Shown here: in pieces, positions 6,603-15,290 of the stretch
How positions within the stretch are numbered: the stretch's first letter is position 1
Layout: every line of letters starts with the position of its first letter
Made by a program: the position numbers and the translations under genes
Source: Actinomycetes bacterium
Lineage (GTDB): Bacteria > Actinomycetota > Acidimicrobiia > Acidimicrobiales > Acidimicrobiaceae
DNA: 45,624 nucleotides
Reading direction: 5' to 3'
Assembly: GCA_021819205.1 (NCBI GenBank)
Contig: JAKARV010000019.1
Span: forward strand, 1-45,624
The notes under the pieces: model-generated
What the model saw: only the letters and a program-made list of their open reading frames with translations
Databases searched by the model: none
Told to the model about the DNA's origin: nothing

Positions 6603-8543
6603 CTAGGCGTCACCAATGGTGCCCACGGAACTTGCGCCCGCAATTGGAGCATGCGCCACTTTGCTCCCGAGATACCCGTAAAAATGAGTGTCGCCAAAGT
6701 GGTAGACCATCCCACTGGCTGCAAATAGCCAGTAGCCCTTCCCGTCAGGCGTGGCAGCGATCCCCACAATCGGAGATGGTAGCGTCTGGCTGCCGAGTGA
6801 ACCGTAGAAGCCAGCATCTCCGAACGGGTAAACAATCCCACTCGCCGAAACCAGCCAGTAGCCCTTCCCGTCAGGCGTGGCAGCGATCCCCACAATCGGA
6901 GATGGTAGCGTCTGGCTGCCGAGTGAACCGTAGAAGCCAGCATCTCCGAATCTGTAGACCCCACCGTGCTGTGCCACTAGCCAGTAGCCGTGGCCGTCAG
7001 GCGTGGCAGCGATCCCCACAATCGGGGTATGATCGCTCGGATTGGTTAAGGACCCGAAACTTTGTGCGTCGCCAAAGTTGTATACCTGTCCGTTCGCCGA
7101 AACCAGCCAGTAGCCCTCCCCGCCCGGTTGCGGCATCTGGCCAGGACCGGTGGAGAAGTACGGCGTGCGGGCAACCCCTACGATCGGTGCGGTGAGCGAG
7201 CCGCTTGGGATCGAACCCAGCGAAAGAGCGTCGCCAAAGTTGTATACCTGTCCGTTCGCCGAAACCAGCCAGTAGCCTGCCTGATCTATGGTCTCTTGAA
7301 TCCCGACGATCGGTGCGGTGAGCGAGCCGCTTGGGATCGAACCGTAGTTCCCGGCGTGGCCGAAGCTGTAGACCTGCCCAGTGCTGCTCGCCAACCAGTA
7401 TCCAGTCCCCGGCCAAGGAACGTCGTATATGGGAATACCGCCGGGGTACGTCGAAATGCTGTTGCCGGTGGATGTAGTGTCGAAGGTGTAGGCAAGCCAC
7501 TCCCCGTAGTACTCGTTGCTTATAGTGTTTCCGGCAATAACCGTGCTGGCCACCAACGGTCTCGCAGTCCCCGCAGGGGACGGATATGCAGCCACCATGA
7601 TCGCTTCCGGCTTCGGGCGACCCGCCGATGCCTCGCCCCAACCATCATTGCTGAGCGTATTCCCCGTGAGACTCACCGCGAACACCTTGGATCCCGGTCC
7701 GGTTCCCGCGTAGACGGCTATGCCAGCGATCAAGGAGCCGGTAATGGTATTGCCATTTACCGAGACGTGGCTTATCACCGTGTCCGGAATCGGTGCGTCG
7801 ATCACGATGCCGCCGATCTCCGGCCCATGCGCGCCAGACGCGTATGGCGTCGAGATGACGGTATTGTCCGCGAGGGTAACGTACCTGACGCCTCCTCCAC
7901 GGTTGTGAGCAGCGACGACGATACCGCAGCCGCCGTTATTGTGCGATATGTCGTTCCCAATGACGACGATGTTGTGGGTCATCACTGGTGCCGACGGGCC
8001 GGGCATTGGCGCGCCGGAGTCGAGCGGCCCACTGTCTTGAATGCCGACACCACCGTCGGCATAATTCCCGCTTATCGTATTCCAGGCGATGGTTGAGTCC
8101 GCCATCCCGACCAGCTCGACCGCCTTATTATCGAAGATCCCCGCCGTCGGTGCGACACCGTTCCCGGAAACGTTAGAGTGCTCCACCACCAAACCGCTAG
8201 CATCCTCGGCAAAAATCCCATGATCGTTGGCGTTGGTCACCGACGTGTTCTCGATGGTGACGTTATTTATGCCCGGCCCAACGTAGATGCCGACGTCACA
8301 CCCGGAAGCATTTATGTTCCGCCCATTTAAAATCTGACCCGGTTTTGCCACCAACACTGCATTCAATCCAGTGGACCCAGCCGGGACGCATCTCGCCCCC
8401 TCGGTGGAATCTGAGACCATTCTCGTGCTCCCGGTCGCAACCGGAAGCGCTGCCAAAAGCGCGATTACCCCAAGCCCGGGGTAAGCCCGCCAACGAGGCC
8501 GAAAAAAACGACGGTGGCTTTCGCTGCTGCTACGTACCTTCAT
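6603..8543 (-). CDS. Secreted right-handed beta-helix protein with C-terminal GYWLV..G.V..FGDA repeats
   Basis: 646 aa from the ATG at 8543, chosen because GGGGAAG lies just upstream and an export signal follows (basic residues to about 20, hydrophobic GLGVIALLAALPVATG). About residues 60-340 show parallel beta-helix rungs rich in N-T-I/V patterns (NNVTIENTSVTNANDHGI, NTITGSLIAGIAVY, STVIAGNTISN), as in NosD/pectate-lyase-like folds. Catalytic residues are not evident. From about 380 onward come at least six repeats of about 42 aa with PIVGIAATPDGKGYWLVSAS and YPFGDAGFYGSLGS. The same repeat family ends the protein at 2648-4489. It is probably a cell-surface or matrix protein; function is otherwise unknown. 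The ECF pair next door may control it (inference). Confidence 0.85.
   Translation of the reverse strand: MKVRSSSESHRRFFRPRWRAYPGLGVIALLAALPVATGSTRMVSDSTEGARCVPAGSTGLNAVLVAKPGQILNGRNINASGCDVGIYVGPGINNVTIENTSVTNANDHGIFAEDASGLVVEHSNVSGNGVAPTAGIFDNKAVELVGMADSTIAWNTISGNYADGGVGIQDSGPLDSGAPMPGPSAPVMTHNIVVIGNDISHNNGGCGIVVAAHNRGGGVRYVTLADNTVISTPYASGAHGPEIGGIVIDAPIPDTVISHVSVNGNTITGSLIAGIAVYAGTGPGSKVFAVSLTGNTLSNDGWGEASAGRPKPEAIMVAAYPSPAGTARPLVASTVIAGNTISNEYYGEWLAYTFDTTSTGNSISTYPGGIPIYDVPWPGTGYWLASSTGQVYSFGHAGNYGSIPSGSLTAPIVGIQETIDQAGYWLVSANGQVYNFGDALSLGSIPSGSLTAPIVGVARTPYFSTGPGQMPQPGGEGYWLVSANGQVYNFGDAQSFGSLTNPSDHTPIVGIAATPDGHGYWLVAQHGGVYRFGDAGFYGSLGSQTLPSPIVGIAATPDGKGYWLVSASGIVYPFGDAGFYGSLGSQTLPSPIVGIAATPDGKGYWLFAASGMVYHFGDTHFYGYLGSKVAHAPIAGASSVGTIGDA
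6735..6986 (-). repeat. 126-bp in-frame tandem repeat inside the beta-helix protein gene
   Basis: The block starting at 6735 recurs at 6861, a 126-bp (42-codon) period, with long stretches of identical DNA; a third, more diverged copy follows. It encodes the GKGYWLV and FGDAGFYGSLG repeat units and indicates recent expansion. Confidence 0.85.
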
Positions 8544-8749
8544 TCGCTTCCCCTTCTTGTCGAAAACGCGCAGCCGCACTATGCGGAGCCGACACGTAGC
8601 AAGAACACAAAAAGCCGATGGCTCAACCCGCGCGTCGACGGGATGTTAGCATCGCTTGAGAATGCGGGTACGGCCTTCAGCAGACTTTTTGCGTTGGCTA
8701 TATCAAGTGGTATAAAATTCGCGGCGGTCCGAGAGGCGCACCGGATCAC

Positions 8750-9649
8750 CTAATCGCGCATCACGTCCCGCAGTACCGAATCGCCGTCGTTCTTCCGCAG
8801 TCTCGAAATCGCGCGCACCTCGACTTGACGAATCCGCTCGCGCGAAACCCCGAACTCTTCAGCTGCCTCTTCTATGGTATGTGGCTGCTGCCCCTCGAGT
8901 CCAAAACGAAAGGCAAGTATCTCCCGCTCCCTCCGGTCAAGATGCTGGAGCGCCTTACCAATCACCCTGCTCAAGTCCCGGCGTACGATCGTTCCCTCGA
9001 TCGGCGGTGAGGCGGTATCGGCTACCATGTCCCCAAGCGTAATGTCCGACTCCCCATCGGAGAGTGGCGAAGTCTCAAGTGAGAGCACGCTGGGAACGTA
9101 ACTTTGTAGCTCTGCTGCGCGCAGGGGCTCGATACCGCTTTCGTCCGACAGCTCCTGCATGGTGGGTTCTCGCCCCAAGCGTTGCTCCAGCTCCCTTCGC
9201 GACTTCTGGAGCGCCGAAAGTTCCTGACGAAGATTGCGAGGAAGGCTGATTTCGCTTTTGTAGGAAGAGATCGCCTCCAGAATGGCCTGCTTAATCCACC
9301 AGCTGGCGTACGTGGAGAAGCGAAAACCTTTCCGACCGTCGAATAGCTCCACCGCCCGCATCAATCCAATATTCCCCTCCTGTACCAGATCGTCCAACGG
9401 TATCCCTTGAACGTGATACCTCCGGGCGAGCGACGCAACCAGTCGAAGATTCCTGCGAACAAACACCTGCTTCGCCTGAGCCAGTGCCCTTCTGCCGCTG
9501 GCAGAAAGGCCATCAATATTCGAAAGTTCGTGAATGATTTCGGACAACCTAACCTCGTCCGCCCGGCTGAGTCCGGCGCCCGACTCATCGACTGAAAGAA
9601 GATAAGCCTCGATCTCCTCAAGCGCATCATCGTGCTCCGGCGCGTTCAA
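8750..9649 (-). CDS. Group 2-type sigma-70 factor in the dnaG operon
   Basis: 299 aa. It carries region 1.2 (DEVRLSEIIHELSN), region 2 (NLRLVASLARRYHVQGIPLDDLVQEGNIGLMRAVELFD, with GFRFSTYASWWIKQAI), region 3 (LEQRLGREPTMQELS) and region 4 (AEEFGVSRERIRQVEVRAISRLRK). It starts at TTG 9649 inside the dnaG stop (TTGA overlap), so its expression is tied to dnaG. The dnaG-sigma order copies the dnaG-rpoD arrangement of other bacteria, but the chain is short, lacks region 1.1, and departs from the primary sigma in region 3 (EAISSYKSEISLPRNL instead of the ARTIRIPVHM type). I call it a group 2 or alternative sigma rather than RpoD. Confidence 0.85.
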   Translation of the reverse strand: MNAPEHDDALEEIEAYLLSVDESGAGLSRADEVRLSEIIHELSNIDGLSASGRRALAQAKQVFVRRNLRLVASLARRYHVQGIPLDDLVQEGNIGLMRAVELFDGRKGFRFSTYASWWIKQAILEAISSYKSEISLPRNLRQELSALQKSRRELEQRLGREPTMQELSDESGIEPLRAAELQSYVPSVLSLETSPLSDGESDITLGDMVADTASPPIEGTIVRRDLSRVIGKALQHLDRREREILAFRFGLEGQQPHTIEEAAEEFGVSRERIRQVEVRAISRLRKNDGDSVLRDVMRD

Positions 9650-11460
9650 TTGCCAGCCCCGCTCTCGATCGGCACCACCAAAGCCGCCTGCCGCCTCTCC
9701 ACGAGCCAGGAGATCAGCTGGCCGCAGATGTCCAAGTTCGAGCGGTCGGCAGAAAGAGCCTGCAGCTGCAGCTTGACCTTAGATACGTTGCCCGCAACCT
9801 CGGCGAAACCGCCTGCCGCTCCCTTCAACTTGATCTCCCTTACCGTTCGCCCAAGTTCGTACCCAGCCTCCCTGATTACCAGTGTCGCCACCACGTCGAT
9901 GCCCTCCATCTCCGATGGATTGTTAGCCAACCGGTAGTACAACTCCTTAACCTCTTCGTCTCCGGACGCATCGATCTTCTCTCTACCCTTCGGCTTGCTG
10001 CCAACTCCAGCGAGCATCGCCGCCATTCGCTGGTGCACCGGATCGCGAAACAGCTCCCGGACCACCACCTCCCCTACCTCCTCGGGCTCGTGAACAAGAA
10101 GCCTTAACGCCTCCAAAGACGGCCGGTCGCTTTCCGCCACCGTTTGCGCGGGTGTTCCCTTGCGTGGCCTACCGCGAGGCCGCAGCTGCCCCCATAGTTC
10201 ACCGACCGAGTATCCAGTCACGTCTGCAATCCAGGCTAAATACTCCGACCTAACGAGTGGATTTGGATGTCTGCCGATAAGCTCGATCGCCGCCCTGGCG
10301 GTAGCTGCGCGCCCCTCAGGCGTATCGGTGTGCTGCGATTCGACCAGCCGTTGGAGGCGGAAACGGGTCATCGGAACCACCTTCTTCAGTGCCTCCGCAA
10401 CACCCTCCGGATTCATGCGTGCAGCGTCGGCGGGGTCCATCCCGTCTTCGAGAACCGCAACCGAAAGCTGCATCCCATAACGCTCCTCAAACTCCCAAAG
10501 CCGCTCGGCCGCGTTCTGGCCCGCTTTGTCAGCGTCAAACATCAAAATTACGTTACGGGTAAATCGGCGAAGGACGTCAAGATGCTCCTCTGAAAAAGCA
10601 GTCCCGCAAGTCGCCACAACGTGGCGGACCCCAATCTGCCATAACCCGATCACGTCGGTATACCCCTCGCATACGACGACCGAGTCAAGCTTTACGATCT
10701 CGCTTCGCGCCTTGTCCAGGTTGAAAAGGATCCTCCGCTTGTGGTAGATCGGCGAATCTCCCGAGTTCTTATACTTGGCTGCCTTTCCTGCAAGACGCTC
10801 CAACTCCTCAGGCAAAATCCGGCCACCAAAGGCAACCACGCGCCCCGAACCGTCCCGAATTGGGAAGATCACTCGGCCTCGCATATGGTCGACGCACTCC
10901 CCAGACTCTGCGACGTAACCCAGCCCGCCATCCACCCACTCCTTGGATGAGAGTCCAAGGCGTTGCAGTTGCGGGCTTCGTGACGGGTGCGCGTAACCCA
11001 GTTGAAATGTCTTCATCGCCTCTAACGAAATTCCCCGCTCCAGCAGGTACCCGCGGCCGCGACCTCCCCTAGCCGGATCGTCCAGGTCCTCCCGATACTG
11101 CTGGCACATGAGATCGTACGCCCGGTAGAGCCGTTGTCGGGAGTCACGGACTTCGCGTTGCATCTCGACCACTTCGAGGCGAATCCCGGCCCGGGCCGCA
11201 AGCAGCTCCACCGCTTCGGCAAAACCAACCCGTTGGTGCTCCCTGACAAAGGTGATCGCATCGCCCTTGGCGTGGCAACCAAAGCAGTAATACACTCCAT
11301 CGGGACCATTTACCGAGAAAGACGGGGTGTTCTCCGCGTGAAAGGGGCACAAGCCGGCATACCTCCTGCCGACGCGCTTCAGTGCGACCGACTCGCCAAC
11401 GAGCGCCACCAAGTCAGTAGCCTCCACGACTCGCCGAATATCAGCCTCTGAATAAGCCAC
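9646..11460 (-). CDS. dnaG: DNA primase DnaG
   Basis: 604 aa; makes RNA primers for replication. The GTG at 11460 follows AGGAG by 5 nt. The N-terminal CHC2 zinc site is Cys38-x2-His41 with Cys59-x2-Cys62 (CPFH, CFGC). The RNA-polymerase/TOPRIM core includes SVVVCEGYTDVIGL, a GTAFSEEHL segment and LMFDADKAGQNAA. The C-terminal third is the helicase-interaction region. Family length is about 600 aa, so it looks complete. It overlaps the downstream sigma gene by 4 bp and follows ppdK by 75 bp. Confidence 0.96.
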   Translation of the reverse strand: MAYSEADIRRVVEATDLVALVGESVALKRVGRRYAGLCPFHAENTPSFSVNGPDGVYYCFGCHAKGDAITFVREHQRVGFAEAVELLAARAGIRLEVVEMQREVRDSRQRLYRAYDLMCQQYREDLDDPARGGRGRGYLLERGISLEAMKTFQLGYAHPSRSPQLQRLGLSSKEWVDGGLGYVAESGECVDHMRGRVIFPIRDGSGRVVAFGGRILPEELERLAGKAAKYKNSGDSPIYHKRRILFNLDKARSEIVKLDSVVVCEGYTDVIGLWQIGVRHVVATCGTAFSEEHLDVLRRFTRNVILMFDADKAGQNAAERLWEFEERYGMQLSVAVLEDGMDPADAARMNPEGVAEALKKVVPMTRFRLQRLVESQHTDTPEGRAATARAAIELIGRHPNPLVRSEYLAWIADVTGYSVGELWGQLRPRGRPRKGTPAQTVAESDRPSLEALRLLVHEPEEVGEVVVRELFRDPVHQRMAAMLAGVGSKPKGREKIDASGDEEVKELYYRLANNPSEMEGIDVVATLVIREAGYELGRTVREIKLKGAAGGFAEVAGNVSKVKLQLQALSADRSNLDICGQLISWLVERRQAALVVPIESGAGN

Positions 11461-11535
11461 TGCAGCTCCTACTAGTGATACATAGTAGGCGGGCCTTCCT
11501 CACAAGGAATCACGAGGACGGCGATCCCATGTCGG

Positions 11536-14157
11536 CTAGTCCGTCGCCCTAATCAGAGCCTGAGCAACCGCCAAACGAGCAACTGGAACCCGGTATGGCG
11601 AGCAACTGACGTAGTCGACCCCGGCGCGAACCAAGCGTGCGATCGACTCCGGTTCACCCCCATGTTCGCCGCAAATCCCCACCTTTAGCTCGGGGCGTGC
11701 TTCCCGCCCTCTCTGGATGCCAAGCCGGACCAGCTCCATAAGCGCACGTTCATCAACCGTCTTGAACGGGTTCTCCTCGAGAAGACCCAGCCCCAGATAG
11801 GTAGGCATCAGCTTTCCCTCGATATCGTCTCGGGAAAATCCAAAGGTCATCTGTGTCAGATCGTTGGTGCCAAACGAAAAAAACTCTGCCGACTCCGCAA
11901 TTTCGCCGGCAAGCAGAGCCGCACGCGGCGTCTCGATCATGGTTCCGATAGAGATGTCCAACCCATCTCCGCCTACCGAAGCGATCGCCTCCTCAACCCA
12001 ACTTCGAGCCAACCTTAGCTCCGCACCAGATATCGTTAGCGGGATCATAATCTCTATCTTGGGGTCTTGCCCTTTCTGCTGGAGCGCCCTAGCCGCCTCT
12101 ACCAGCGCCCTAACCTGCATCGAGTAGAGCCCCGGCTTGAGAACGGCCAGTCGAACGCCGCGAACGCCCAGCATCGGGTTCGCCTCCTCCCACTGCTTGG
12201 CGGCAAACAACAGGCGCTCTTCCTCCACCGCCAATCCCTCCACCGCCTTCTTCACCTCTAGTTCGCGGGTATTGGGCAAAAACTCATGCAACGGGGGATC
12301 GAGCAGACGCACCGTGACCGGAAACCCCTCCATCGCCTCCAGGATCTCCATAAAATCATCTCGCTGGGTGCGCCGGAGTTCCTCGAGCGACAACTCCTCT
12401 TCTTCCCTGGTTCTCGCCAGAATCATCGCCCTAACTATTGGCAGCCGGTCCTCACCGAGAAACATGTGCTCAGTACGGCAAAGGCCGATCCCGGTCGCAC
12501 CAAAATCCCTCGCAACCTTGGCATCCGACCCGGAGTCGGCGTTCGCCCTAACCTTCACACGCGATGCCGAGACCGCATCCGCCCACGCCAACAACACGGA
12601 AAACTCCTCCGGGGGATGCGCAGCTTGAAGTGGAACCGCTCCTTTCGCTACCACGCCAGAAGTCCCGTCTATGGAGATCTCATCGCCCTCTTCAATTTTG
12701 GTGTCTCCAACCCACATCCGGCCGGTGCTGATCTTGATTTCGTCGGCACCGACAACCGCGGGCTTGCCCCAACCACGCGCCACCACCGCAGCGTGGCTCA
12801 CCAAGCCCCCCCGGGTTGTTAACACACCCGCCGAGGCAAGCATGCCGTGGACATCGTCAGGCGACGTCTCCTTCCGAACCAAGATAACCGAATCGCCCCT
12901 CCGGGCCGCGGCAACCGCATCGGCGGACGTGAAGTAGACCCTGCCGACGGCGGCACCTGGAGAAGCACCCAGTCCCCGGGTGAGTGGCTCAAATGCCTGC
13001 GTGGCAAATTGAGGGTGGAGCACTTGGTCCAGATGATCAGCGGAGATCCGAAGGAGCGCCTCTTCCCGGCTAAGCGCGATTGCGGGATCCGAAACCATCT
13101 CCACCGCCATCCGAATGGCGGCCACTCCGGTCCGCTTCCCGACCCGGGTCTGAAGCATCCACAGTCTACCTTGCTCAATGGTAAACTCGATGTCGCACAT
13201 GTCTCTATAGTGCCGCTCAAGACGCTCAAAAATCTCGGCCAACTCGGCATAGACCGCGGGAAAGCTACCCTCGAGCGCCGAAAGCGGCTCCGTCATCCTC
13301 ACGCCGGCGACTACATCCTCCCCCTGCGCGTTTACAAGAAAGTCACCGTACATGCCCTTTGCTCCCGTCGCTGGATCGCGGGTAAAGCCGACGCCAGTAC
13401 CAGAGTTGTCGTCCCGATTCCCAAAGACCATCGCCTGTACGTTCACTGCGGTGCCGAGATCGTGCGCTATCCCCTCCCTCTCCCGATAAGCGACGGCTCG
13501 GGAACCGTTCCAAGAGCGAAACACCGCCCGGATAGCACCAAAGATCTGCTCCTTGGGATCCTCCGGAAATGCCCGCCCGGACGCTGTCTCCACTATCTCC
13601 TTGTACGCGCCGCACAAGTACTTGAGCAACTCGGCAGGGACACCGCTATCCGCTTTGGAACCAGCGAGTTCCTTCGCTGCCGCAAAGAGCTCCTCGAACT
13701 CTTCGCCCGGCAGCCCGAGAACGATTCTCCCGTACATGGCGATGAAACGCCGGTAGGAGTCGTAGGCAAAGCGAAGGTCGCCGGTCTGGCGTGCCAGCCC
13801 CTCGACGGAGCGGTCATTCAGGCCAAGGTTGAGAACCGTGTCCATCATGCCCGGCATAGAAAACTTTGCCCCAGACCGCACCGATACCAGCAACGGATCT
13901 TCACCGTCGCCCAACCGCTTGCCAACCGCTTCTTCGAGAGCAAATATAGCCTCTTCTATCTCCACCGTCAGCCCATCTGGCCAGTCCGAAGCTATATACT
14001 CGCGGCACGCTTCGGTAGAGATGGTAAAACCGGGTGGCACCGGAAGGTTGAGAACAGAGGTCATCTCCGCGAGGTTTGCTCCCTTCCCGCCGAGAAGGTC
14101 TTTAAGCTCCTTGGGGGGAACAGGGTGCGGGAAGTCAAAGCCGAATACAAAGCTCAC
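11536..14157 (-). CDS. ppdK: Pyruvate, phosphate dikinase
   Basis: 873 aa, the usual PPDK length. It interconverts pyruvate, ATP and phosphate with phosphoenolpyruvate, AMP and PPi. The GTG at 14157 has AGGAG 6 nt upstream and gives the standard N-terminus (FVFGFDFPH, LLGGKGANLAEMT); the frame extends further upstream but without homology. The central swivelling domain carries the catalytic histidine in TTRGGLVSHAAVVARGWGKP. The C-terminal PEP/pyruvate barrel has FSFGTNDLTQMTFGFSRDD and GICGEHGGEP with the active-site cysteine. It stands between recO and dnaG; together with acs and satP further on it would connect acetate/pyruvate to PEP. Confidence 0.95.
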   Translation of the reverse strand: MSFVFGFDFPHPVPPKELKDLLGGKGANLAEMTSVLNLPVPPGFTISTEACREYIASDWPDGLTVEIEEAIFALEEAVGKRLGDGEDPLLVSVRSGAKFSMPGMMDTVLNLGLNDRSVEGLARQTGDLRFAYDSYRRFIAMYGRIVLGLPGEEFEELFAAAKELAGSKADSGVPAELLKYLCGAYKEIVETASGRAFPEDPKEQIFGAIRAVFRSWNGSRAVAYREREGIAHDLGTAVNVQAMVFGNRDDNSGTGVGFTRDPATGAKGMYGDFLVNAQGEDVVAGVRMTEPLSALEGSFPAVYAELAEIFERLERHYRDMCDIEFTIEQGRLWMLQTRVGKRTGVAAIRMAVEMVSDPAIALSREEALLRISADHLDQVLHPQFATQAFEPLTRGLGASPGAAVGRVYFTSADAVAAARRGDSVILVRKETSPDDVHGMLASAGVLTTRGGLVSHAAVVARGWGKPAVVGADEIKISTGRMWVGDTKIEEGDEISIDGTSGVVAKGAVPLQAAHPPEEFSVLLAWADAVSASRVKVRANADSGSDAKVARDFGATGIGLCRTEHMFLGEDRLPIVRAMILARTREEEELSLEELRRTQRDDFMEILEAMEGFPVTVRLLDPPLHEFLPNTRELEVKKAVEGLAVEEERLLFAAKQWEEANPMLGVRGVRLAVLKPGLYSMQVRALVEAARALQQKGQDPKIEIMIPLTISGAELRLARSWVEEAIASVGGDGLDISIGTMIETPRAALLAGEIAESAEFFSFGTNDLTQMTFGFSRDDIEGKLMPTYLGLGLLEENPFKTVDERALMELVRLGIQRGREARPELKVGICGEHGGEPESIARLVRAGVDYVSCSPYRVPVARLAVAQALIRATD

Positions 14158-14397
14158 GCCATTCTCCTGATGGTCCGGTCTCGGCATCATGCCGTGAACG
14201 ATTACAGCCAAGGCGCATTTACGCCGATCGCAGGCACCATTGCCGTTGACCAAAAAAGTATACCGGAGATGCAATAGTTACTGGGGAGCCTGGAGCGCCC
14301 CCTAGCGCCATGGAATCGCCCCCTAGCGCCATGGAATACAGCGCAAAGCGGAAAACACGCTACTCGCCAGCGATGCGCGGCTTCCGTTAGTAGCCGC
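14158..14397. other. Region between recO and ppdK
   Basis: 240 bp, no gene supported. It is the likely ppdK promoter region and carries the 21-bp tandem repeat listed separately. The frame extending ppdK to 14274 has no ribosome site and no homology. Confidence 0.5.
14296..14337. repeat. Perfect 21-bp tandem duplication upstream of ppdK
   Basis: Two head-to-tail identical 21-bp units occupy 14296-14316 and 14317-14337, each containing CCCCCTAGCGCCATGGAAT. They lie about 140-180 bp upstream of the ppdK start and 60-100 bp after recO. They could be paired regulator sites for ppdK or simple slippage; the sequence alone cannot tell. Confidence 0.8.
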
Positions 14398-15114
14398 TCA
14401 AGGTGCGAGCCTGATCCCCGCAGAGCGAAGTCTCCTTCCCGCCTGTTCGGCAACCAACCGGGCAACTAGCGCTTCGAACTCCGAGGCCGCGGCTCCGGAA
14501 GGCTGAGCCAACACCTCACGCACCTGCGAAGCAAGCACGCGCTGGGCGATTTTGATCACCGCCGGAGACACCGGCTCGCCACCGCAACCACTGCAACGCG
14601 CGGAGTGAGAGGCAAAGTCAAAACGCTCCAACTGATCACTACGCCCGCAGACCGCGCACGCTTCGACCATCGGAGCATAACCTTCAAGCTGGAGCAGCCG
14701 AAGTAGAAGCGATCCGAGCAGATACGGGCTCCACTCTTGCGCTATCATCCGGAGACCAGTAGCTAAAAGCCGATAAACGTTCGGGTTCGGCTGCCGGTCC
14801 GGCGTCAAGCGATCGACCGTCTCGATCAACTCACAAGCCGCCTGGTAAGCCTTCAAATCGATCTCCAGCCCAATTAGATTAGGCTCGACAAGTGCAGCCT
14901 GCACCACCGTGTCGAGGTCCCGTCCCCGCCAGAGCATCACGTCAACCTCGGCGCTCACCTGCATCAGTCCCGAACTCCGGCTCCTGCGTCCACGCAAACC
15001 TTTTGCAACTGCTCGCAGCTTTCCGGTTCCGCTCCCGTACAGTTCGACGATGCGATCAGCCTCACCCAAAGGCCAGGATCTCATGATCACTGCCCGGTCG
15101 TGGTAGGTTTTCAC
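14398..15114 (-). CDS. recO: DNA repair protein RecO
   Basis: 238 aa from the GTG at 15114, a normal RecO length. The N-terminal OB fold starts KTYHDRAVIMRSWPLGEADRIVELY; GKLRAVAKGLRG is the typical RecO motif. The zinc site lies in CAVCG and CSGCG, about 15 residues apart. RecO loads RecA on SSB-coated DNA with RecR. The start overlaps the stop of the small membrane gene upstream (GTGA), so it is coupled; the longer frame back to 15495 only reads antisense of uppS. The position next to uppS and era is usual in actinobacteria. Confidence 0.92.
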   Translation of the reverse strand: MKTYHDRAVIMRSWPLGEADRIVELYGSGTGKLRAVAKGLRGRRSRSSGLMQVSAEVDVMLWRGRDLDTVVQAALVEPNLIGLEIDLKAYQAACELIETVDRLTPDRQPNPNVYRLLATGLRMIAQEWSPYLLGSLLLRLLQLEGYAPMVEACAVCGRSDQLERFDFASHSARCSGCGGEPVSPAVIKIAQRVLASQVREVLAQPSGAAASEFEALVARLVAEQAGRRLRSAGIRLAP

Positions 15115-15290
15115 CGGTGGCGAAACCTTCCCCTGCGGCCACCAATGGCGACGAGGGCCACCACCACCAAGGCAAGCAACGCGAGCGAGCCAATCTGGTT
15201 CGCCCCACCCACCGTGGCGCTCGCCATGGCCAACAACAGAAGCGTAACGATAGCGCCCGCCGTAACACCTGCAGCCGTTCGCGCCGTCAC
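15111..15290 (-). CDS. 59-aa two-helix membrane protein between uppS and recO
   Basis: A GTG at 15290 overlaps the uppS stop (GTGA) with GAGGGGGG just upstream. The frame ends in a TGA overlapping the recO GTG (GTGA again). The product has two hydrophobic segments, about residues 9-28 (VTAGAIVTLLLLAMASATVG) and 35-50 (GSLALLALVVVALVAIG), and a basic tail GRRGRFRHR. The exact double overlap, the ribosome site and the membrane-protein composition argue for a real gene that length cut-offs would miss. Function is unknown; with undecaprenyl-PP synthase before it, a membrane role is a guess. Confidence 0.75.
   Translation of the reverse strand: MTARTAAGVTAGAIVTLLLLAMASATVGGANQIGSLALLALVVVALVAIGGRRGRFRHR

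Noticed and set aside
7062-8096. 344-aa plus-strand frame
   Set aside because: It is a shadow of the repeat-containing beta-helix gene; its apparent repeats are just the complement of that gene's repeats.
12847-14277. 476-aa plus-strand frame across ppdK
   Set aside because: It is antisense to the well-supported pyruvate phosphate dikinase and has no domain or ribosome site.
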